From NCBI GenBank assembly GCA_000349905.1, contig KB722739.1:725683-784431 (forward strand): a stretch of DNA of 58,749 nt, written 5' to 3'. The stretch is from Volvariella volvacea V23. Lineage: Eukaryota > Basidiomycota > Agaricomycetes > Agaricales > Pluteaceae. Of this stretch, positions 20,670 to 32,060 are shown piece after piece (within the stretch, counting starts at the first letter, position 1; every line of letters begins with the position of its first letter). Below the pieces are notes generated by a model. The model did not search any database. It was not told the DNA's origin and saw nothing but the letters and a program-made list of their open reading frames with translations. The position numbers and the translations under genes were made by a program.

Positions 20670-23355
20670 TCTCAACCAATCTTAAACGATCGAGCACGAT
20701 ACGACCGCACTACACAACGTGGTGCGATCCAACACGATTACTCACACTTTCTCATCCATGCACACTTACCCCCCGGTCTCTCGTTATTCTTGTATTCCCC
20801 ATCATTTCCCCGTTCCCCCTGCTTTCATAACCTGTGTCATACGCCAAACGGACGCTCGTACGCCGACCAAGTACTCTTACTCGCAACTTCATCTCGCACA
20901 TTTGCTTTCTCTTAAATTACAGTATATCCTCTCGTGCACGATAAACCAGATTCCTCATCGCATACCCCTTCATGGCCTAGGTCGGTGTCGGTCCAACGTT
21001 GGTCATGAGGCCCCCGATATCCCCCTTACCTCAGACATGTCTCTGGGGTCGACTGGTTATACCTATACCTGAAACGCGGTGTGTCGTCTTTGGCATATGC
21101 ATACCTTTCTATCATGTTATATCCCCCCTCCCTCGTCTTACATTTCTCGTTTAATCTGGATCCTGTGTTTATGTGGTGGAAGACCAACCGATGGTTCTCG
21201 TTTTTATTTTCCTTTACTGTTCTTCACATTGTCCTACGCACAGGCAGACGATATGCACTCGGTGTTATTCCTTTTTCTTTACCTACACTGTTCTGCTACT
21301 TTATTCTCTTTTTTTCGACGCCATGTATATGTTCTATGGGCTTTCTCTAAAACATGCTCGGAGAACTGCGTTCCTCCGTTTTTTATTCTTTTCGCCAAGT
21401 TCTCCGTGCTGTCGGCGTGCAGAATCTTTTTCATCCAGGGACGTATAGCCCTTTTGCTTTTGCATTTGTCTCCCTGTCGACGGACAGTTTGTCTGATACG
21501 TCGTCAGATAACCCCTTTTTCTTTTATGAACTTTGCTCACTTCATTCCACCCTTGTGAACCTCGACGCCGAGGTCGAGGTTGTTACGGAATCAGCAGGCA
21601 CATATTTACAACCCTTATATTTTATTAATCCTTTTTATTATATTCACCGGCTTTCACGCTTTCAGACTCTTTCCATACGGACGTTATATCACGAGCTTAA
21701 CGGACTTTCTTGCTACCTTTCTGCATTTACTTCTCGTAGTTCCCCAGGTGTGTCAAATAGCAACTCAAAATCACCAAGTTTGTGTTTTATATCGGTACCC
21801 ATTACTCTGTTTTCAGGGTCTTTGATATATTGCGGCACTAGTACTGCCATCTCATCGGCGGACCGCCAGGCGCGGACCAATCATCTGCTATGTCTTGTGC
21901 ACCAAATTGATGGTTTCGTAGTTCTGCACCAACCACTGTGTTGGTTGCAAACAAAATAAAGCGGTGTGGGTGAGAGGCTGGTCCAGCGTTTTGGCATCCT
22001 TTTCCGATCCCGAAAACCAGGCACTACTTCTCTGTCATCCAGCTCTTCTTCGTCGGCTTCCTAGGCATTCTTTTTGCGATGTTTTCTTGACATTAATGTA
22101 CACAGACGAAAACATGAGCGGTATAAAAGCCACACGCAATCGATTCATTTCGATTCCAATCCCTGCCTTCGCCCTCTTTGAGTCTTTCGGAGCACCGCTA
22201 GTGAGTATTCCAGCTATTTTAAATCCACGTAGCGCATTATCAAATCGATTTATGCGTTCTATTGCGCATATAGTTGCATATTTGTAGCCATTGGTCGATC
22301 GCTCGGCTAATTCTTGCTGTACTCACGATTCAGACCGATATAACCCCATCTCTCTACAAAACGGTCTCACTAAGGGGGAATGGGATGACTGGGATTTTGG
22401 CTAGGCGATGTTGGATCTAGGTTAACGCTCCTCGATCCAACGCCGTATCAAACGTGAGCGCGTACGATTTGCGGGGAAGAGCGTGTTTGGTGGCTGATGC
22501 GGTGTGGCGTGAGAACTTGACATGGCCACTGCGCCAATGTTGGATGGCAGATTTACTTAGAGCCGTAGGAACGTCATTGTGGTTAGGTGAGTAGCGACAG
22601 ACAACCATTGTGCTAACCCCTTTATTATACGCCTAAGGCCTATCGACGTCGCCACTGGAGTGATATTTCAGTTCTCTCACCGGACTGGAAGCGCGTTATT
22701 GCCGCGCTCTTGGCATTGAATGCGGCACCTACAGGAACAGCTCGATTGTTGTTTACGCACTCAAAGTAAGTAGCATTCCCCATTGAATGTGCACCAATAG
22801 ACATCATAGGTCAAGCTCCAAGTCCAGAACATCCGATCAAGCCAATGGTGTCCTGCCAAGGACTTGTGGCGAAGGGGTCACCTCGATTGGTTCGTTATGG
22901 CTAATGGGAGTGCCACACCGTAAATTTACCGCTTACGACTGGTTTAGGACTCCTGACATGCGCTGTATGTAGGCTTTCGTTCGTTTCATAGCCCTGGGAG
23001 GATGACCGTCAGTATGTCCTCTAGAGCAACAGTAGGTTTATCCTCGAGCGTGGTAGGAAAGAGTATCGAGGCTCTTTGAGTCTATGTGCTGCAGGCCCTA
23101 TGGATGAAGTGCGAAGCAATAACTGATGTCGGATTACAGGATAAGACGGCACTCTTCATGACGCCTCGATATGGTCGCTCGCGGAGAGTAGGTCCTAGGG
23201 CATGCAGGCTTATGCCTCGTTGGCTTTCTGAGACTAGGGGTCCTTCGTAGAAGAGCCTATATCTCCGGTTTCCGCCACCTCACAAATACCCAGGCCACAA
23301 ACCTCCCCCGTCCCGTCCATCTCTCTTCCTACCTCCACACAACCCAACTTCTATC
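20670..23355. other. Long gene-poor, T-rich stretch
   Basis: From 20700 to about 21960 the plus strand is pyrimidine-rich, which gives several overlapping hydrophobic frames in all three phases; this looks compositional, not coding. A TATAAAAG at about 22121-22128 could be a promoter for something in 22200-22770. The remainder to 23355 shows no supported gene apart from the tentative fragment listed separately. Confidence 0.45.
22422..22770 (+). pseudogene. Possible gene fragment, unrecognised
   Basis: One frame is open from 22422 (after an in-frame TAG or acceptor) through a GTGAGT donor near 22587. It joins in phase to an exon starting after a TTTCAG acceptor near 22672. The product fragment contains NLTWPLRQCWMADLLRAVG and then LSPDWKRVIAALLALNAAPT, ending FTHSK. 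The coherent splice and protein-like composition suggest a real exon pair, but no start codon is found and I recognise no family. It could be a decayed gene or the end of an unresolved one. Confidence 0.25.
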
Positions 23356-24055
23356 ATGCCTCGAACACCCATCTCTCACTACATCCTCTCCGTCCTCTTC
23401 GCTGTTAACTTACTTCCAACCATAACATTAGCAGCGTTCACCCAGCCAACCAGTTACGGTCGGAACTACGTCGAACAAAATTCAGAAGGCACCTGGTGCT
23501 ACTATCCTGAGGGCAACAATCGCAATGTTGAAGTGTCTTGTACCGGTCGCTCCGCCGAATTTTTGTCCGTTCTCGAGGTGCATCTCAACCAAACAGTCTC
23601 AATCGGGTACTACAGCGCTGCCAACATATTGTATGGAGGTCCAGAATGGCCTGTGGATAGGACGAGGGGAAGGATTAATCTATGCATGAGTGGCAGGGCG
23701 GGGGATGGAAAATATAAGACAATTTGCGAGCAAGCATTCGATGACAACGACTTTGGAGGCGTGGTCAACTGCGCTTTGGAAGTCGCTCAGAGGGTAGTTA
23801 CGGATGGATGCTACGTCCCACCAGGACAAACACCAGTGGACGAGCCTAACGTGCCAGGACCTGAACAGGGGCCACAGCCTGGAACTGGACAGGGGCCTAC
23901 TCCGCCCACGGGATCCTCTGCGCTCATCAGTGAGTATTGTATTCAGCACATTGGGCAATAATTAACGGAAATCAGTGCATTCAGCCAATGTATGGCGCTC
24001 GCTCCTTGTAGTTGTCCCATTCATTGTTGGATTACTTTATACTGCGGTTTACTGA
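23356..24055 (+). CDS. Small secreted, probably GPI-anchored protein, 217 aa
   Basis: Exons 23356-23929 and 23976-24055 give 217 aa. Residues 1 to about 27 form a signal peptide (hydrophobic ILSVLFAVNLLPTITLA). The mature domain has six cysteines (WCYY, VSCTG, NLCMSG, ICEQ, NCALE, GCYVP) and an NQT sequon. A Pro/Gly-rich linker follows (PGPEQGPQPGTGQGPTPP). Splicing over the 46-nt intron adds a hydrophobic C-terminus (SLLVVVPFIVGLLYTAVY), typical of a GPI-attachment signal. Without that splice the protein would end in a polar tail, so the intron matters to the call. I do not recognise the cysteine domain; a wall- or membrane-bound surface protein is inferred. Confidence 0.75.
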
Positions 24056-24815
24056 TCGGACCTCGAACGGGTGATCAAGTTACGCTTTTGATATGTGATC
24101 ACGTCTACTACCTCTATACCCCAGCTTCTAGCTTGATGCTACCACGATCGTTACGGAGCATGCTACGCTCTTCTCCTTTCATTTTTACTGCATGTCCTTA
24201 TAACGCCTACGGTTCTTTGATGATACGACAAGGTCGTAGCTATATACCCACCGTGCATCGGGTTTCGTCGCTCGTCGATTGGACTTATGTTTTGTAATCG
24301 TGTTGCTCCTGTTGATGTATATCAATGCGCATGAACGATCAATGATATTAAATACGCTTTTTACTGAGGCCACAGCTACACGCACAACATACAGCCTTAA
24401 TCCCTTTGGTATCGTGCAGCGCTCCCGTCGCCGCAGACATGGGACGATCTCAGAGTATACCTACGCGAGCACTCGCAAAGATTGATTGCCGAGCACTAAC
24501 CCAAAATGTACCGAAGATACTAATGTATGCCTCACGAGAAGAAGGTATTTATATTAGCACATGCCATTTCCGCCCAAGTCCTTTGCTTAAAACACGTTCC
24601 TATGGTTAACGCCGTTAATCGTATTAAGGCAAAGCGAACCTCTTGTGAAGTTGACTCCGACTTGAACTTATGAAGCACAAAAAGGGGTAAGTCGTTTACT
24701 TTAAATGCAAATTAATTACAGTCAAATGCAAATGACATTATGAGCATCGATTGAATTCGTAATTTGTACAAGACAACACAAATGTAGAGAAGGTCAACAC
24801 CACGGTTCAGAAGGT
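24056..24815. other. Intergenic, nothing supported
   Basis: AT-rich spacer between two convergent genes; it should contain both 3' UTRs. No coherent frame is seen. Confidence 0.4.
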
Positions 24816-26726
24816 TTAGCTAGAAATCTTCTCATACCCCCACGATCCATCACCCAGCGCCTTGCTTCGATATGTCCCTGTTTGTACAATCAACTCATGA
24901 GGCACACCACGTCTAGACCTTAATCGATCCACGACCGTGTTCAACAACTCCTCAACGTCTTCACTCCACTGCTCATATCCTGTTCCACATTCGAAGGTCT
25001 CATTAGGCCAGAATATTTTGAGGGACTCTAGAGACGAAGCTATTCCAGTCCGCTGTGACCCTAGTGTGGAGCTCTCGCGATGATTGAGGTCGGTGGGGCA
25101 TGCATCTTCGATATCGTCAAGAATGGATTGATATGCTGTAATCACGATCTCTGGATCCGTGTTCTCATCCATTGGGCTGGGATAGAGAGCGAGATGACGG
25201 AGGGACGACATTCGAGAGAAATTGGGGACAAAGTAAGAAGGTGTGTATGTCCAGCCTGGGATGTTGCGCACGTTATCCGCGAATGAAATCGACAATTGAC
25301 GAAGGGTTGGTGTGTGGTTTGGAAGAGCTTTGGTGAAGAAATCGTGCCCGAGCACCAAAAGAGAGTGCGGTGGTGCCTCTTCAGTTAAGCCATCTGGTTC
25401 GAGCGAATTGATGATAAGCATCTTTAGGCCGGTAAACGAAGACAGGAAATGGATAAAAGAGGGCGTGACCTGGGCCGTTTGGATAGACGTTAGCGATTGG
25501 GAGTTGTTATTGAGAAGGGTCAACCAGAGGTTTTCAAGGCTTCTGTCAAACGACGGAGTGGTGATGACGAGGTGTGTCAAATTTTGAAAGTGAGATACGT
25601 CTTTGAACGCCTGAGGAAACGCAACTCCATTCAAGGCGAGACGCTCAAAGACATGGCTTGATGCCCCAAGCGTCCCCCAAGTGAGATCGCTCATTGCACA
25701 TCCATACTTGAGGGATAAGTCCTCGATCCCTGGATTCGCTTCTATAATCCTCCTTACACCATCTCCAAACGCCTTCGAGAGACAGCATTTGGGGAGCTCC
25801 TCGCTATTTGAACTAGCCCTCTGGATGCGACGTTGGACCGGCCGCCTGTCCCATTCGTCTCGGGTCCAACATCCCCAACCTGCTTCATCGCATGAGAACT
25901 CAAACTTCTTCAACCCTCTGACCTCCAAAAGGCACCTTGGAAACATGCTCAAGGTGATAGGTGTGTGCAATGACGCACTGTGTGGAACGGCCCTGCTGTT
26001 AAATTCGTTCAGTGTAGGAGTGATCGTAAGTTGCTCTAGTCTTCCGCCAGTTGCCTTGAGAACGGACCAGCAAATCGCCTCTTGGAGGTTGACAACGAAG
26101 ATGTTAGATTCCTGCATACCACCTCGCGGGAGGTACCATGCTAGGGTGAGCGATCTTAGAGAGCGAAGCTGCTTCAAGGTGGCGAGAACTGCAGGAAGAT
26201 CGGAATGGTACAGTATTTCGTAAACTCTGGTGGAGTTGACAATTATAGTCAGATGCCGTGCATACGTGTACAGGTTGGTCAATCTGGAATCCGGAAAGAT
26301 TGGGGGTTCTGAGTTCTCATCGGGGGCGGTAACGAGACTACAGGTAGAGAGGCGACGTTCAATCCCATCTACATAGTACGAGTTTCGCCGTGCAAGTAGG
26401 GTGATATTACGCAGCGCAGCAGGAGTAACAATCGAATGCAGAGTTTGGCAAGTTAGGCGAAGATTGAGGACAGAATCAAGGTCAAGAAAGTTGGCGATGG
26501 AATGAACAATCTCTGGAGGGTAAGCCTGAAGAGATCCGCCGTGAGCTTTTAGAAACTCCACACAAAAGTTCGTGCTGTTGTCAACTTGACGATGCATAGT
26601 GGGCATGATAGATGGATTGACAAGTGTAGTGCCTTTGCGGATCGCGCCCATTTCGGTGAATGCCGACCATATTGGCCTCACGTGCGGTGATGCATTTACA
26701 GGCGCTTTATGGATACACCATGCCAC
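24816..26726 (-). CDS. F-box protein, intronless, 636 aa
   Basis: A single open frame of 636 codons. The F-box lies at about residues 68-108 (YPPEIVHSIANFLDLDSVLN then LRLTCQTLHSIV). It is followed by a long region with repeated LRSLTLAW / LTHLVITTPSF / LKMLIINSLE / LRQLSISF / LRHLALYP phrases, which look like irregular leucine-rich repeats. In this architecture the F-box binds Skp1 in an SCF ubiquitin ligase and the C-terminal repeats choose the substrate; the target is unknown. The start may instead be the Met at residue 41 (MPTMHRQ). It belongs to a different subfamily from the shorter three-exon F-box genes at 33-56 kb. Confidence 0.8.
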   Translation of the reverse strand: MAWCIHKAPVNASPHVRPIWSAFTEMGAIRKGTTLVNPSIMPTMHRQVDNSTNFCVEFLKAHGGSLQAYPPEIVHSIANFLDLDSVLNLRLTCQTLHSIVTPAALRNITLLARRNSYYVDGIERRLSTCSLVTAPDENSEPPIFPDSRLTNLYTYARHLTIIVNSTRVYEILYHSDLPAVLATLKQLRSLRSLTLAWYLPRGGMQESNIFVVNLQEAICWSVLKATGGRLEQLTITPTLNEFNSRAVPHSASLHTPITLSMFPRCLLEVRGLKKFEFSCDEAGWGCWTRDEWDRRPVQRRIQRASSNSEELPKCCLSKAFGDGVRRIIEANPGIEDLSLKYGCAMSDLTWGTLGASSHVFERLALNGVAFPQAFKDVSHFQNLTHLVITTPSFDRSLENLWLTLLNNNSQSLTSIQTAQVTPSFIHFLSSFTGLKMLIINSLEPDGLTEEAPPHSLLVLGHDFFTKALPNHTPTLRQLSISFADNVRNIPGWTYTPSYFVPNFSRMSSLRHLALYPSPMDENTDPEIVITAYQSILDDIEDACPTDLNHRESSTLGSQRTGIASSLESLKIFWPNETFECGTGYEQWSEDVEELLNTVVDRLRSRRGVPHELIVQTGTYRSKALGDGSWGYEKISS

Positions 26727-28189
26727 CCCTTAGATGCCCACAACCCTTCCACCAATAGTCGGATTCACTGCATATCCTGCTCGGTTAACAAAGGTATCCT
26801 TGCCACAACACATTTCGGGCGCTCTTGAATGCTTCTGGATGAATTTATATGAGTTAAATACACGTTACAACTTGAATGTCAACGCTATGCAAAATGGGAT
26901 ATAAGAGGTGGACGTACGAGCCTTATAAGTTAGTCATCCTCGCAAAAAGGAAGGTTCCAGTGTTGAAGCACATCCTCGATAAATCTATTTATTCCGACGA
27001 TCGATCAGCGCCATATTTTACGCCTTCTCATTGATATTGCTTCCGAAGTACAAGAACCTCTCTATCTTCTTCTCCTTAGTCCACACAAAAGCATTTTTTG
27101 ACACATTTGAAGTTACGTGCCACATCGTTCTGGATGTGTTCCCATGCGACTTGTTGCTTATAGTCTGCGATATCTTCGACGGGCTAGAGGCTATGGTAGT
27201 CGGACCACTTTTTAAGGCAGTCCTGCATTATGACATACCCAAAATAGGTGGGTGGAAAGGGTTTGAATGTTGCGCCGTGAGGTTTGCCACATACGAGTGG
27301 CAGTCATGGGAGAAAAAGGTGTCTGTCTCCATCCTTATAATAAATCCTGTTCCCATCATAGAAAATGACTGGAGCGGCATCACTCGAGCCAAACGCGGGT
27401 AGGTATTATACTTGGACTTGTGTTGGGTGAAGTGGCACTGGACGGTTGGGAGGAATTCAAGGTATTTGCGGCAGTAGGCCTGGCGGTATACCTACATGAA
27501 TTAGTAATTTGCAGGTTCTCAGTGAGGAGACGCACATATTGAAGGCAATATAGTGGTTGATGAAGCAAACCATGGTACGATCCCTCTGTATATGCCAACT
27601 TGTTATGTGATATTTGATTTTTTGTTTGAATCCGCCGCAGGCAAGCCGGTGCCGAGACGCGGAGGGTTGGGAACATGACAATCGAGAGGCGCAGCGGCGA
27701 AGCCGCATGTAATTATACAGCATTGATTCGCCCGGAAGCCTGAGGCCGGGTTCAACAAATACTTTCAATTCAATACTTCCCATGGGACTTTGAATGTACT
27801 CTCTCGGGATTTTTATCACTTCAATAAATCACGCGTACAAAAGCGGAGTTCGCAAAGGCCGTCTGAAAGTTCGACAGGAGCGAGATGAAGCACATTGAAT
27901 CTTTTGGTACGTGTCGATGGAAGGATCTCTGACAACTGAGCTTTTTCGGTGATTAAAATGCCTCTTGTTCAAGTTCATTCTCTCCCGACTCGTGGTACTC
28001 CCATGATACACGACTAGCGAGGCATAGATTAAGCTATAGAGAAGCTTGGGATTCTAGGAGATAGCACGCATGGAGTGCAAGGAACTGCACCAAAAGAGAA
28101 TACATTAAGTGTCAATAGCGAGAAAGATTATAGCTATAGCAATACTTGAGTGGCACAACGGATGCAAGATGTACGATATTAACCCACCT
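26727..28189. other. Intergenic, nothing firmly supported
   Basis: A 123-codon plus-strand frame near 27031-27402 lacks an ATG start and any family signature. Short minus-strand frames around 27380-27820 are likewise unrecognised. Degraded copies of the short family at 28.2-29.7 kb may be present but I cannot demonstrate it. Confidence 0.35.
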
Positions 28190-28731
28190 TCAGTCGTAAT
28201 AAGGGAAATACCAGCCAGGGCGCGCGTCGTCTCTCAAGGCTCGCCTTATCGCCATAAGGAAGTCCACGTTTTGCGTCTTATTTAACTCTCTCTCATTTTT
28301 GTTACTGCCAACGTAGAACAATCTTTGCATTATTCCCGCTCGCGTCACCACGAACGTGTATTTGACAGGCTTCATGACAGTTGAAAGGTGTTGCTTCATA
28401 TGCGTCCAGCCAGCTTGTTCCTTGTAATACGGATCACCATCAAGTGGCCAGAGGTCATGGTCATCAGACCATTTTCGCAGGCGCTCGTCGCTTATGGCGA
28501 ATCCAAAGTAGGCAAAGGGGCAGGGCTTGTTCTTGGAGCCATACGGCATGTCCATTAGTGGTGGGAGTGGAGGAAGGAGAAATATAAGGTCTTCGTCATC
28601 GTCGTCAGGATCTACGACTTCGACAGTGTGGTCGCTGGCTTCTGATAATGTGTGCGGGTCTGCGTTGCCACTGGGGGCAGCTGAGCTGGGAGTTGTAATG
28701 CCAACGGCTGCATCGTTAGAGGTTGTAGTTT
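28190..28731 (-). CDS. Unrecognised short family, copy 1
   Basis: The frame is open from an acceptor at about 28732 (TTTTACAG) to the stop at 28190. The first Met inside it is at 28555, but upstream codons (DPDDDDEDLIFLLPPLPPL) align with the LPPPPPLM of the neighbouring copy, so the exon likely starts at 28731 and a short 5' exon is missing. Core landmarks shared with copy 2 are PYGSKNKPCPFAYFGFAIS, RLRKWSDDHDL, LFYVGSNKNERELNKTQN and a terminal ARPGWYFPYYD. About 120 residues are conserved. I recognise no known domain. It is a tandem duplicate of the gene at 29207. Confidence 0.55.
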
Positions 28732-29206
28732 CTGTAAAAGACCTACAAAATTCGGTTTAAGTGTACATCAACTTGGTAGCGGGTGAGTGGCGTACATGAT
28801 CAATGTGGAGCCACTTGAACTTCAAGACAGGCCCATCAGTCCTGGATACACGACCACGTGGAAATATTTAAAAAAATGCCAACCTCCGGATATCGAGGAT
28901 CCTGTGCAGGGTAACCTGGGGGGTTTCACGTCATTTGGCCGTAGTAGAAAGGATAATCAAAATATGTATCTAGTACCTCTAGTCGCGAACTCCAAGGTTC
29001 TCAATAATGAGGCGCGCATGGTGAGTGTGATGAAGGCAGCCACCTGAGCAGGCATCATCGCAGACATCAACTAGGATAGCATTCATGACAGAAAACATAA
29101 TTGGGTTAAAACAAAATTTCTTTAGCTAGCAATCGTACATCTTCATTAACTCTATAGAGACAAGGAAATCGGTGATGAGCAACTGGTATGGTACTGAGAG
29201 TAGCCT

Positions 29207-29701
29207 TCAATCGTCGTCGTCGCCAAACCAAGGAAAATACCAGCCAGGAAGTGCATTGTCCCCCAAGAATCTCCTCATCGCCAGAATTAGTTCGTGATTT
29301 TTAGTTCTATTCATCTCCTCCTCATCTTCATTGCTCCCGAGGCAAAAGAACACCTGTAACTTCCCTTCATGGCTCCGTACAATAGCAGTCGTGATTAATC
29401 CAAGTTCTTGTGGCAGGTTTTCCTTCATATTTTCCCATGCGCTATGCCATTTATAACCTCTAGTTGGGGGAAGGTTGTGGTCGTTGAACCATTTTTCTAG
29501 TCTGCCTTTAGACAACGCATAACCGAAGTATACAAGAGGAGAAGGCTTAGAGTTTGGACCAAACGGCTGATCCATCAGTGGTGGTGGCGGTGGGAGGATA
29601 ACATATCCACCCTTATCTTTGATTTTGGTGCTGGCATTACCTGCGCTGGGTGTGCTAACTGCACTGCTTGATGCAGAAATGGTGCTCTGGTTGGAATTCA
29701 T
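29207..29701 (-). CDS. Unrecognised short family, copy 2, 164 aa
   Basis: Open from the ATG at 29701 to 29207. A Ser/Thr/Asn-rich N-terminus leads to LPPPPPLMDQPFGPNSKPSP, YFGYALSKGRLEKWFNDHNL, VFFCLGSNEDEEEMNRTKNH, and a terminal ALPGWYFPWFGDDDD. It shares about half of its core residues with the gene at 28190 and the same strand, so the pair is a tandem duplication. A possible upstream exon could join through an acceptor at CAATTAG near 29732, in frame, but it shows no ATG. No known domain recognised. Confidence 0.6.
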   Translation of the reverse strand: MNSNQSTISASSSAVSTPSAGNASTKIKDKGGYVILPPPPPLMDQPFGPNSKPSPLVYFGYALSKGRLEKWFNDHNLPPTRGYKWHSAWENMKENLPQELGLITTAIVRSHEGKLQVFFCLGSNEDEEEMNRTKNHELILAMRRFLGDNALPGWYFPWFGDDDD

Positions 29702-30155
29702 AAGTGCGGTGCTAATTGTGCTGGGAGCTAATTGGGGCGAATTAGTATTATTAATGAGGTGGGATTGAGAGAAGGGGTGACGTACGTGATGCGATAGGGT
29801 TTTGTGGTGAGTATAAACTAGTGGCTAGGACGAAGAGCTACTTATATCAACACATCACATGACCACAGCTGCCCAGAGGCTTATACTAACTCAATTCGTG
29901 CGAAATGGGAGGCTCAAGACTATCAAAAAAGAACAATGAACCAACAAGATACACACAGGATCTTTACCACGACCCTTACACTTTAGTGGCGAGGAGTGTA
30001 CTACCTTTGTACATGAGGGGCACATAATAAAAGAAAGACAGGCTACAGCCTGTGGAACCGCCAGAGATGGTTTAACCGATGGCACCAAGAGCCAAAACTG
30101 TAAAGCCAGCCCATCTGAGAGCTGCTGTTGACGCAATATAAAAGGCACAGTTTAG
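29702..30155. other. Divergent spacer
   Basis: Separates the minus-strand short-family gene from the plus-strand nuclease-like gene and must hold both promoters. A sequence AATATAAAAGGC at about 30134-30145, just upstream of the ATG at 30156, is TATA-like but close to the start. Confidence 0.35.
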
Positions 30156-32060
30156 ATGCCTTCGTTAGCCATTGCACTCTCTCCAGACTATAACATGTCT
30201 AGATCACTCAAGCAACCTAGATTGATCCGGCCACAATTGGCTTTGCCAGCCCATCATCCACCAACCACCACACTATCGCATAGACATGCAAGCAGTTCCG
30301 CCCCCACAGTTAGCAGACAGCCTGAATCATATGAGTCAGATTCTAGCTCTGATTCCGATTCTCAAAACGAGGAGCTGGTGCTGATGTATGAAATAGCTTT
30401 TGCATACAGTCGGCAGTTCAACCCCAGAAGGCTGGAGTGTCATTTCTATGGCTTTTGGGGCGGGGTATGGGAGGAGTTCGTGCGGCCATTTAAGCCAGAA
30501 ACCTTTGTGATTCCGCAGCACAAGGTTTACTACCCACTATATGCCGATGAAAGCCATGTATCGAGGGAAACTGTGAGGGGAGGTGCTTTTGAAGAACGAA
30601 CACCCGATTTTATAGTGATGAATATAAAGGTAGTTCACCGGGAACCACTTCAAAATGTTCGAAACCTCAAGGAATATCGGCTCTGGCCCAAGATAAAGCT
30701 GGTTTCAGCCAATCCAGTCGCGCTTGTAGAGATAAAGAAGCCCCCTCCCCGTTCCTTGAAGGAGGACGAAGATTTCCTGGAGGACTTGTTGATCCGGATG
30801 TTCTATGCAGCTAATCAGGTAGAACAAGCCGCGGATCGTGCCTTCGCTCTTCACACAGACCTCAATAGAGTCATTTTGGTCGCGTGTGTCGGTGAATGGT
30901 GGACATTTAAGATTGCCTCCAGGCCTTCTAACCGTATCACCGAGGTACGGGACAGTCGGAATCCTCCACAACAGAAAAGCAAGCGAGTCAAGGGAAAGGG
31001 GACCCCGCCCCGCGGTAGAACTAACAAGCTTTTGCGGCATGAGAAGCTCACATCACATCCGGAAATGGAAACGCTGCAGCCAACAGCCAAAGATGCCCTG
31101 CCGGAAGACAACAAGTGGTCTTTCCCTATCCTTTTTGGAACTCCCACATCCGAACAAAGGCTTGATGTTATCAGAACAATTTTTGAGGAATTGATATTTG
31201 AGCCCGAGAAGTCTCCAGACGAATCAGGTGTAAGGCATAATTCGTCCTGAAGTTATTCGGATACCTGATGGATACATTTCTAGGATAGCGAAAACGAGAC
31301 ATCTAGCTCAGAGGACGAGCTGGCAAAGCCTTACATTGAAGAGATTCAACGATCTGAATTCCATTCATTCGAAGTCGCGGTAAGAACTAGAGATGGGAAA
31401 GCAATCCTGACTAATATTCGCTTTGTAGTCGCGTTTTACGTCTGGAGAGGACCCTTTCGGTGAAGATGAGCTACTCATTAAGCAATTAACTCCAAAGGTC
31501 TGCTTTTGTTGTGTACATCACCTGCTTTCCACCCTAATCATTCATTACCACCTGCACTCCTGACGAAACAATGTAAAAACAGACGGTGAAGTAATCAATA
31601 AAGTTGAGAGATTGCAAGGCTAATTTAACAACGTTTCATGCAGGCATCCCTTGAGTCAACATTAGTATCTTCTAGACCCGCATCAGGATATCGTATTGCA
31701 CAACAGGCATGAGGTTAATGCATTTGTGGTGAATTGCGACCCTAAACATCGTTGGGTTCTTTGTCCCCAGCACAACCCTGAAGCAGGGCCATCTAGACGT
31801 CAAAGAACCACGTCCCCGGACCAAATCCAGAATGTGAGTAGCCATATTGCAATAAAACAGAGAGAGCTTGCCTATTTACCGTGAGAGTTAATCAGACCTG
31901 GTCAGAGGAGTATAGTTCTAACGAGGACGAGGATTCTGGCGCCGATGTTGGGGGAAGTGAGAGTGAGCATAGCGACAAAGTGGAGAGTGGTGATACGAAG
32001 AATACAAGGGGTACGAAATCCGGGGTTGTTCGACGGGGGAAGGCGAGGTCAAGACGCTAA
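30156..32060 (+). CDS. Protein with PD-(D/E)XK nuclease-like core, about 509 aa
   Basis: Exons 30156-31229, 31284-31379, 31429-31497, 31644-31706, 31771-31833 and 31896-32060 are all phase 0 and give 1530 nt. After a Ser/Asp-rich N-terminus the core has TPDFIVMN, then about 45 residues later ALVEIKKPP, then a helix with NQVEQAADRAF. This D ... ExK ... Q pattern fits the PD-(D/E)XK fold and a family common in Agaricomycetes. Nuclease activity is inferred. The C-terminal third is acidic (SSSEDELAKP, SSNEDEDSGADVGGSESEHS) and ends in a basic KARSRR tail. The join 31706/31771 would need an unusual gc-ag intron; otherwise the protein stops at 31712. The later exon at 31896-32060 is clearly protein-like, so I favour the longer model. 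Confidence 0.6.

Noticed and set aside
21079..21959. Several long hydrophobic plus-strand frames
   Set aside because: They overlap in all three phases and reflect a T-rich composition; no start context or family match.
27031..27402. 123-codon plus-strand frame
   Set aside because: Begins with a non-ATG codon, and no homology or splice evidence supports it.
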